From positions 1 to 6,701 of the forward strand of contig JAJYGL010000130.1 in the NCBI GenBank assembly GCA_021790625.1: 6,701 bases of DNA, written 5' to 3'. A program made the position numbers and the translations under genes. Origin of the DNA: Pseudomonadota bacterium (GTDB taxonomy: Bacteria; Pseudomonadota; Gammaproteobacteria; Burkholderiales; Sulfuriferulaceae). The notes beneath the pieces were generated by a model, which was not told the origin of the DNA, did not search any database, and saw nothing but the letters and a program-made list of their open reading frames with translations. This document shows positions 1 to 5,354 of this stretch, in pieces (the first letter of the stretch is position 1; each line of letters begins with the position of its first letter).

Positions 1-2
1 TA

Positions 3-284
3 AATGAATTTGCCTTCAATGTTGGCAACATCGTACCCATTCTGCTCAAACTCGCCAGTAACGGTTTCATTCTGGGCGGGTTGGCGTGCTATGTCGTCAG
101 CGTGCTGGTCTGGATTGTATTGCTGTCGCGGGTTGAAGTAAGCCTCGCCTATCCGCTGGTATCATTGGGATACATCGTGACCGCGCTGGCTGCCTGGTGG
201 CTGTTTGGCGAACATCTTTCCACGGAACGCGTGACTGGTGTTGCTGTCATCCTGTTTGGCGTTTTTCTGATTACCCGACACTGA
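3..284 (+). CDS. ArnE-like small multidrug resistance/EamA-type membrane protein, 3' part (5' end outside window)
   Basis: The frame is open from base 3 to a TGA at 282-284 and gives 93 residues with no start, so the gene begins left of the window. A TTG at position 81 is in frame, but the reading upstream of it is open and protein-like, so it is not taken as the start. About three hydrophobic helices are visible, at visible residues 21-44, 47-70 and 76-93; the first helix of a four-helix SMR protein would lie upstream. The segment AYPLVSLGYIVTALAAWW followed by FGEHLS and a glycine-rich last helix resembles the 3' half of ArnE, which has AYPMLSL at the same place. ArnE and ArnF are about 110-130 residues and are thought to flip undecaprenyl-phosphate-L-Ara4N to the periplasmic face. 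The role here is inferred from this resemblance and from arnB starting 9 bases after the stop. A generic EamA/SMR exporter is the alternative. Confidence 0.75.
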   Translation, partial: NEFAFNVGNIVPILLKLASNGFILGGLACYVVSVLVWIVLLSRVEVSLAYPLVSLGYIVTALAAWWLFGEHLSTERVTGVAVILFGVFLITRH

Positions 285-293
285 GTACTCCTA

Positions 294-1427
294 ATGGCTC
301 TGTTACCCTTTACCCGCCCCACCCTTGACGAAGCCACCATCGATGCGGTAACTGCCGTATTACGCTCCGGCTGGTTGACCAGCGGCCCGAACGTGCAGGC
401 TTTTGAGCGCGAACTCTCGGCCATGTTGGATCACCGGCCGGTACGCAGCCTCAATTCCGGCACTGCCGCACTGGAAATCGCGCTGGACCTCATCGGCATT
501 CAACCCGGCGATGAAGTCATCACCACACCACTATCATGGGTAGCAACGGCAAATGTCGTCGTTCTGGCCGGTGCCAAGCCGGTATTTGTCGATGTCGACC
601 CGGTTACCCGCAACATTGACCTGACACAAATTGCACACGCCATCACCCCCAGAACACGAGCCATCATTGCCGTGGATCTGGCCGGGTTGCCTGTTGACCG
701 CGATGTGTTGTACGCCGTGGCCAACCAGTATCAATTGCGCGTTATCGAAGATGCAGCGCAATCGTTCGGCGCCAACTGGCGTGGGCGTGCCATCGGCAGT
801 TTTGGCGATCTGGTCGCATTCAGTTTTCATGCCAACAAGAACATCACCACCGGCGAAGGGGGCTGTCTGGTATTACCCGACGCAACGCTCGTCCCATTAT
901 GCGAAAAACTACGACTGCAAGGCGTCGTGCGTTCGCCAGATGGCGGCATGGAAGTCGACGTCGCGGGCGGAAAATTCAACCTCACCGATATCGCCGCTGC
1001 CATCGGCCTTGGGCAACTGCCCCATCTGACGGAATTCACGGCACGGCGTCGCCACTTGGCACAGCAATATTTTGCACAACTGGATGCCAGCCTGGGCTTT
1101 GAATTGCCGATAGCCGATTTTACACACAGCAACTGGCACATGTTTCAACTGGTGCTACCATTGTCGCGCATGAAAATCAGCCGTGGCGAATTCATTGCCC
1201 GTCTGCGAGAACGGGAAATCGCGCTTGGCGTGCATTACCCGGCAATTCACCTGTTCCAACTCTACCGTGCGATGGGGTATCACGAAGGACAGTTCCCACA
1301 TGCGGAACGCATTGGTGCGGGCACGATTACCCTGCCTCTATTCCCGGCTATGCACGATGAAGACGTGACCAAGGTTTGTCGTGCCTTGCATGACACATTG
1401 CAGGATGCACTGAAAGGTGTCTCATGA
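294..1427 (+). CDS. arnB: UDP-4-amino-4-deoxy-L-arabinose--oxoglutarate aminotransferase (ArnB)
   Basis: This is a cytoplasmic PLP-dependent aminotransferase of the DegT/DnrJ/EryC1 family. It converts UDP-4-keto-pentose to UDP-L-Ara4N with glutamate as amino donor. The 377-residue length matches enterobacterial ArnB (about 380). Visible motifs are NSGTAAL near residues 54-60 (cofactor phosphate contact), EDAAQS at 152-157 with Asp153 placed to bind the pyridine nitrogen, and SFHANKNITTGEGG at 177-190, whose Lys182 is the expected Schiff-base lysine. The N-terminal PFTRPTLDEA and GWLTSGPNV segments are also typical of ArnB. The ATG at 294 lies 9 bases after the upstream stop, with only a poor TGAG-type ribosome site in the overlap region, so translational coupling is likely. 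The 3' end overlaps arnC by the four bases ATGA. The neighbouring pathway genes make ArnB far more likely than another sugar aminotransferase of this family. Confidence 0.95.
   Translation: MALLPFTRPTLDEATIDAVTAVLRSGWLTSGPNVQAFERELSAMLDHRPVRSLNSGTAALEIALDLIGIQPGDEVITTPLSWVATANVVVLAGAKPVFVDVDPVTRNIDLTQIAHAITPRTRAIIAVDLAGLPVDRDVLYAVANQYQLRVIEDAAQSFGANWRGRAIGSFGDLVAFSFHANKNITTGEGGCLVLPDATLVPLCEKLRLQGVVRSPDGGMEVDVAGGKFNLTDIAAAIGLGQLPHLTEFTARRRHLAQQYFAQLDASLGFELPIADFTHSNWHMFQLVLPLSRMKISRGEFIARLREREIALGVHYPAIHLFQLYRAMGYHEGQFPHAERIGAGTITLPLFPAMHDEDVTKVCRALHDTLQDALKGVS
1413..1417 (+). promoter_or_regulatory. Ribosome binding site for arnC
   Basis: AAAGG inside the end of arnB lies 6 bases before the ATG at 1424 and 9 before the ATG at 1427. 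Either start is compatible. The first is preferred because it forms the ATGA stop/start overlap also seen at the next junction. Confidence 0.5.
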
Positions 1428-2413
1428 TGGTATCCCCCACACTTTCCGTCGTCATTCCGGTTTACAACGAAGAACAGGGTTTGCCGGTGCTGTTTGCCCG
1501 CCTGTACCCCGCGCTCGATGCACTGGAAATTCCTTACGAAATCATCTTTATCAACGACGGCAGCCGTGACCGCTCTGCTGCTCTGTTGCGCGAGCAGTTT
1601 CATCGTCGCGCCGAGGTGACAAGAGTGATTATGCTCACAGGCAATTTCGGCCAGCATATGGCGATATTGGCCGGTTTTGCCCAATGTCGCGGTGACCGCA
1701 TCGTGACACTGGACGCGGATTTGCAAAACCCGCCAGAAGAAATTCATAAACTATTAGCGGGAATGGATGCCGGTCATGATTATGTGGGTGGCGTGCGTGA
1801 AGTCAGACAGGACGTATCCTGGCGCCGTCATGCTTCCTGGGCGATGAACCGGTTGCGTGAGCGCATCACCCACATCGTGATGACGGATCAGGGTTGCATG
1901 TTGCGTGCGTACAGCCGCGATGTTATACATGCCATCAACCATAGTCACGAATCGAATACATTCATTCCCGCACTAGCCTATACCTATGCTCGCAATCCGG
2001 GCGAGGTACTGGTAAAACATGAAGAACGTGCAGCGGGCGAATCCAAATATTCGCTATACCAGCTAATCCGGCTTAATTTTGATTTGATGACCGGTTTTTC
2101 CATTATTCCATTGCAGGTTTTTTCACTGGTCGGGCTAAGCCTGTCATTTTTTTCGGCATTGTTTGTCGTCTATCTGGCACTCAGGCGTATTTTCATCGGC
2201 CCGGAAGTCGATGGCGTATTTACTTTGTTCGGCGTTCTGTTTTTCCTCATCGGCGTCATTCTGTTCGGCATTGGTCTGCTGGGCGAATACATTGGCCGCA
2301 TTTATCAACAAGTACGCCAGCGCCCACGCTATCTCATCGACGCGATTCTGCAACAACAGAATGACGGCGAACCACCCAGCCTGCTGACACCCGACAAAAG
2401 GCACCAGGCATGA
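1424..2413 (+). CDS. arnC: Undecaprenyl-phosphate 4-deoxy-4-formamido-L-arabinose transferase (ArnC)
   Basis: This is a GT2-family glycosyltransferase (GT-A fold) of the inner-membrane cytoplasmic face. It moves L-Ara4FN from UDP to undecaprenyl phosphate. The protein has 329 residues; E. coli ArnC has about 322. The catalytic domain opens with VVIPVYNEE at residues 9-17, continues with NDGS at 44-47, and has the metal/nucleotide motif DADLQNPPEE at 97-106 (Asp97 and Asp99). Two membrane helices lie near 226-253 and 263-285, followed by the conserved GEYIGRIYQQVRQRPRY at 287-303, in the layout of ArnC and related DPM1-like transferases. The ATG at 1424 overlaps the arnB stop; a second ATG at 1427 is an equally possible start, differing by one residue. 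The 3' end overlaps the formyltransferase start by ATGA. GtrB- or DPM-type transferases share the fold, but the operon context fixes the assignment. Confidence 0.93.
   Translation: MMVSPTLSVVIPVYNEEQGLPVLFARLYPALDALEIPYEIIFINDGSRDRSAALLREQFHRRAEVTRVIMLTGNFGQHMAILAGFAQCRGDRIVTLDADLQNPPEEIHKLLAGMDAGHDYVGGVREVRQDVSWRRHASWAMNRLRERITHIVMTDQGCMLRAYSRDVIHAINHSHESNTFIPALAYTYARNPGEVLVKHEERAAGESKYSLYQLIRLNFDLMTGFSIIPLQVFSLVGLSLSFFSALFVVYLALRRIFIGPEVDGVFTLFGVLFFLIGVILFGIGLLGEYIGRIYQQVRQRPRYLIDAILQQQNDGEPPSLLTPDKRHQA
2396..2401 (+). promoter_or_regulatory. Ribosome binding site for the formyltransferase gene
   Basis: AAAAGG near the end of arnC lies 8 bases upstream of the ATG at 2410. It supports that start, which overlaps the arnC stop codon. 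Confidence 0.5.
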
Positions 2414-3321
2414 CGCGTGCAGTTGTGTTTGCCTATCACAATGTGGGGGTACGCTGCCTGTCGGTACTACTCGATGCCGGCATTGACATTGCACTGATAG
2501 TCACCCATGCGGACTCCCCCGGAGAAAACATCTGGTTCGACAGCGTGGCTGAACTGGCTGCACGGTACGGATTGCCCTGCATACAGCCGCCCGACCCCAA
2601 TACTCATGACATACAGGAACGTATCCGCGCACTACAACCGGATTTTCTGTTTTCATTTTATTACCGTCACATGCTAAAACCAGCGCTATTGGCCATTCCC
2701 AAACAAGGCGCGCTAAACATGCACGGCTCATTGTTGCCACGCTACCGTGGCCGCGTGCCGGTAAACTGGGCCATCATACATGGCGAAACGGAAACCGGTG
2801 CAAGTCTGCACTACATGACTGAGAAACCCGATGCCGGCGCGTTGGTAGCGCAAACTGCCGTGCCGATTTTATGCGACGACATCGCCATCGACGTTTTTCA
2901 CAAAATCGTCTGTGCAGCAGAAATCACCTTGCACAAAGCACTACCCATGTTATTAGCCGGCAATGCCCCGGCCATAGCGATGAATCTGGCGCAGGGCAGT
3001 TATTTTGGCGGCCGCAAGCCGGAAGACAGCCGCATCGACTGGACGGCGTCCGTACACGCCATCCATAATCTCATCCGTGCCGTGGCGCCACCTTATCCTG
3101 CCGCTTTCAGCGAAATCGACGGTAAAACCATACATATCCTGCGTAGTCGCGTAGTCGATGAAATTCCTCATGCCAACATTGTGTTTTTTTGCGATAATCG
3201 CGGTTGTTTCGTGCAATGTCGTGACGGTACGCTGCAAATTCTCTCCCTGACATGGAACGGAAACGAAATATCACCATCACAGTTACATCAACAACTGGGT
3301 AACACAGTCTTTCGCATTTAA
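2410..3321 (+). CDS. arnA: UDP-L-Ara4N formyltransferase, stand-alone (ArnA N-terminal half)
   Basis: This cytoplasmic enzyme uses 10-formyl-tetrahydrofolate to N-formylate UDP-L-Ara4N. In E. coli the activity is the N-terminal domain (about residues 1-304) of the 660-residue bifunctional ArnA; here it is a separate 303-residue protein with its own TAA stop. Matching landmarks are FSFYYRHML at 81-89, NMHGSLLPRYRG at 103-114 with Asn103 and His105, and KPDAG at 139-143 with Asp141. These correspond, offset by one, to the catalytic Asn102, His104 and Asp140 of E. coli ArnA. YFGGRKPEDSRIDW at 198-211 and LIRAVAPPYPAAF at 221-233 belong to the same family, and residues from about 205 onward form the C-terminal formyltransferase subdomain. 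A tRNA-fMet formyltransferase shares the fold, but the FYYRH segment, context and immediate decarboxylase neighbour favour ArnA. The start overlaps arnC; a 31-base gap follows. Confidence 0.93.
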   Translation: MTRAVVFAYHNVGVRCLSVLLDAGIDIALIVTHADSPGENIWFDSVAELAARYGLPCIQPPDPNTHDIQERIRALQPDFLFSFYYRHMLKPALLAIPKQGALNMHGSLLPRYRGRVPVNWAIIHGETETGASLHYMTEKPDAGALVAQTAVPILCDDIAIDVFHKIVCAAEITLHKALPMLLAGNAPAIAMNLAQGSYFGGRKPEDSRIDWTASVHAIHNLIRAVAPPYPAAFSEIDGKTIHILRSRVVDEIPHANIVFFCDNRGCFVQCRDGTLQILSLTWNGNEISPSQLHQQLGNTVFRI

Positions 3322-3352
3322 CACCATCTTTTACTTTATCCGAGATAATTTC

Positions 3353-4396
3353 ATGAAAAAGATTCTGATTCTGGGTGTCAACGGTTTTATCGGTCATCAC
3401 CTGTCACAACGCATCCTGTCCACCACCGACTGGGAAATTTATGGCATGGACATGATGCGCGACAAAATTACCGAGTTCACCGAGCATCCACGTTTCCACT
3501 TTTTCGAAGGTGATATCACCATCAACAAGGAATGGATTGAATACCACGTCAAAAAATGTGATGTTATCCTGCCGCTGGTTGCCATTGCCACACCAGCAAC
3601 ATACGTCAACGACCCGTTGCGCGTCTTTGAACTTGATTTTGAAGCCAATCTGCCCATTGTGCGCCAGTGCGTCAAATACCGGAAACGCATCCTGTTCCCT
3701 TCCACATCCGAAGTTTATGGCATGTGCCATGACGAACAATTCGATCCGGACCAATCAGAACTCGTTCTGGGCCCGATCAATAAACCACGCTGGATATATT
3801 CATGCAGCAAACAGCTCATGGATCGCGTCATCTGGGCGTATGGCATGAAAGGCGAGCTGGATTTCACCCTGTTCCGTCCATTCAACTGGATTGGCGCCGG
3901 GTTGGACAGCATTCACACACCCAAAGAAGGCAGTTCGCGAGTCATCACCCAATTCCTGGGTCATATCGTACGCGGTGAAGATATCAAACTCGTCGATGGC
4001 GGGCATCAAAAACGCGCCTTTACCTATATTGCCGACGGTATTTCCGCCATGATGAAAATCATCGAAAACAACAACAATGTGGCTTCCGGGCAAATTTATA
4101 ACATTGGCAACCCCGCCAACAACCATTCCATCCGCGATCTGGCGCACATGATGCTGGATCTGGCCAAACGTTACCCCGAATACAGCGACAGTGCTGCCAA
4201 GGTCAACATCGTGGAGACCACTGCCGATGCCTACTATGGCAAAGGTTATCAAGACGTGCAGAATCGCGTTCCAAAAATTGACAATACCATGCAAGACCTT
4301 GACTGGAAACCGGAATACACTATGGCGCAAGCATTGGAACAAGTCTTCGAAGCCTATCGCGGACAAGTTGCCAGCGCCCGCGCATTGATGGATTGA
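3353..4396 (+). CDS. arnA: UDP-glucuronate oxidative decarboxylase, stand-alone (ArnA C-terminal half)
   Basis: This is a cytoplasmic NAD-dependent enzyme of the extended short-chain dehydrogenase family. It converts UDP-glucuronate to UDP-4-keto-pentose, the first committed step of the pathway. The 347-residue length matches the C-terminal domain of E. coli ArnA (about residues 314-660). The Rossmann motif GVNGFIG is at 8-14. FPSTSEVYGMC at 115-125 holds Ser119 and Glu120, matching E. coli Ser433 and Glu434. IYSCSKQ at 148-154 gives Tyr149 and Lys153, matching Tyr463 and Lys467. YYGKGYQDVQNR at 294-305 supplies Arg305, matching Arg619. The conserved Ser, Glu and Arg distinguish the ArnA decarboxylase from ordinary epimerases, although related UDP-xylose synthases use a similar fold. 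The ATG at 3353 follows a 31-base gap; CGAGAT at 3341-3346 is a weak ribosome site. arnD starts 13 bases after the stop. Confidence 0.93.
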   Translation: MKKILILGVNGFIGHHLSQRILSTTDWEIYGMDMMRDKITEFTEHPRFHFFEGDITINKEWIEYHVKKCDVILPLVAIATPATYVNDPLRVFELDFEANLPIVRQCVKYRKRILFPSTSEVYGMCHDEQFDPDQSELVLGPINKPRWIYSCSKQLMDRVIWAYGMKGELDFTLFRPFNWIGAGLDSIHTPKEGSSRVITQFLGHIVRGEDIKLVDGGHQKRAFTYIADGISAMMKIIENNNNVASGQIYNIGNPANNHSIRDLAHMMLDLAKRYPEYSDSAAKVNIVETTADAYYGKGYQDVQNRVPKIDNTMQDLDWKPEYTMAQALEQVFEAYRGQVASARALMD

Positions 4397-4409
4397 CCTG
4401 ACACAGCGC

Positions 4410-5309
4410 ATGCGTACCCTTGCACTCAAGGTTGACGTGGATACCTACCGTGGCACACGTGAAGGCGTACCACGTCTGGCAAAACTGTTGCAGCAATATC
4501 AAGCTGATGCCACGTTTCTGTTCAGCCTGGGGCCAGACCACACCGGACGTGCCATCCGGCGCATCTTCCGCCCCGGATTCATGCAAAAAGTTTCCCGCAC
4601 CTCCGTTGTCGAACATTACGGCATCAAAACCCTGCTCTATGGCACCCTGCTGCCGGGTCCGGATATCGCCAGACGCTGCGCCGGCATATTGCGTGACATC
4701 GAGCAGAGCGGATTTGAAACCGGCATTCACACTTTTGATCACATCAAATGGCAAGATTTCGTCACGCACAAAAATGCGACATGGACCGAACGGGAAATGC
4801 AAAAAGCCTGGCAACGTTTCGTTGACGTATTCCATCATGCCCCCGCTACTCACGGCGCGGCCGGTTGGCAAATGAATGACGATGCCTTCGTACAGGAAAC
4901 CCGATGGGGGTTGCGTTACGCCTCCGATACCCGTGGCACCCACCCTTTCATTCCCGTACTCGCCAACGGACAAACGGCCTGCCCCCAATTGCCCACCACC
5001 CTGCCAACGCTGGACGAACTGATTGGGGTTGGTGATATCGATAGCCATAATGTCGCGCAACATATTCTGGCGCTAACCAACACCGAATCGCCAACTGGCC
5101 ATGTCTACACCTTGCACGCCGAACTGGAAGGCATGAAACTCGCACCTGTTTTCGAGCAATTGCTGGCTGGCTGGAAACGGCAAGGCTACCGCTTGACCAG
5201 CCTTGCCACCTATTTTTCCGAACAAAACACACAACATTTACCGCGCATTCCCGTCATTCAGGGTAGTCTCGCCGGACGTTCCGGCACCCTTGCCCTGCAA
5301 GCCGCATAA
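4410..5309 (+). CDS. arnD: 4-deoxy-4-formamido-L-arabinose-phosphoundecaprenol deformylase (ArnD)
   Basis: This is a metal-dependent deformylase of the NodB polysaccharide-deacetylase superfamily. It removes the formyl group from undecaprenyl-phosphate-L-Ara4FN at the inner membrane, making the transfer pathway irreversible. The protein has 299 residues, against about 296 in E. coli ArnD. Motif 1 is KVDVDTYRGTREGVPRL at 7-23, with Asp9 and Asp11 as the catalytic base/metal pair. GIHTFDHIKWQ at 105-115 carries the metal ligands His107 and His111. THGAAGW at 147-153, TLPTLDELIG at 197-206 and VYTLHAELEG at 232-241 with His236 match ArnD at equivalent places. No signal peptide is visible. The ATG at 4410 lies 13 bases after the decarboxylase stop and has no convincing ribosome site, so coupling to upstream translation is likely. 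The stretch after about residue 275 extends past the last conserved part and looks variable. Confidence 0.93.
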   Translation: MRTLALKVDVDTYRGTREGVPRLAKLLQQYQADATFLFSLGPDHTGRAIRRIFRPGFMQKVSRTSVVEHYGIKTLLYGTLLPGPDIARRCAGILRDIEQSGFETGIHTFDHIKWQDFVTHKNATWTEREMQKAWQRFVDVFHHAPATHGAAGWQMNDDAFVQETRWGLRYASDTRGTHPFIPVLANGQTACPQLPTTLPTLDELIGVGDIDSHNVAQHILALTNTESPTGHVYTLHAELEGMKLAPVFEQLLAGWKRQGYRLTSLATYFSEQNTQHLPRIPVIQGSLAGRSGTLALQAA

Positions 5310-5321
5310 GCTTGAACACAC

Positions 5322-5331
5322 TGCTGCAGCA
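5322..5331. repeat. 10-bp palindrome in the arnD to GT39 gap
   Basis: TGCTGCAGCA is a perfect inverted repeat in the 45-base gap between arnD and the last gene. It has no T-tract, so it is not a terminator, and a palindrome of this size may be chance. Nothing else recognisable is seen in the gap. Confidence 0.3.
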
Positions 5332-5354
5332 AATTGTTTGACCGTAACCTGAAT

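Noticed and set aside
81..284. TTG at 81 as the start of a 67-residue protein
   Set aside because: The frame remains open and protein-like to base 3, and a 67-residue version would lack the first helix and loop of an SMR protein.
2072..2088. CTTAAT followed five bases later by TTTGAT, resembling a PmrA-type box
   Set aside because: It lies deep inside arnC, the second half-site is poor, and no promoter or gene start follows. The real control region should lie upstream of the window.
3184..3200. T-run plus stem as a possible terminator
   Set aside because: On the plus strand the T-run comes before the stem, and on the minus strand the stem is followed by A residues, so neither orientation fits an intrinsic terminator.
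3800..4429. Minus-strand open frame of 209 codons opposite the decarboxylase gene
   Set aside because: The plus strand encodes a well-conserved enzyme here. The antisense product shows no family features.
4320..5063. Minus-strand open frame of 247 codons opposite arnD
   Set aside because: It lies fully opposite conserved arnD and the end of the decarboxylase, both of which show catalytic motifs. Its translation has no recognisable domain, and it is an antisense shadow.
5310..5354. Possible terminator or small gene between arnD and the last gene
   Set aside because: Only a 10-bp palindrome without a T-tract and a weak CAAA/TTTG pair are present, and there is no room for a gene.
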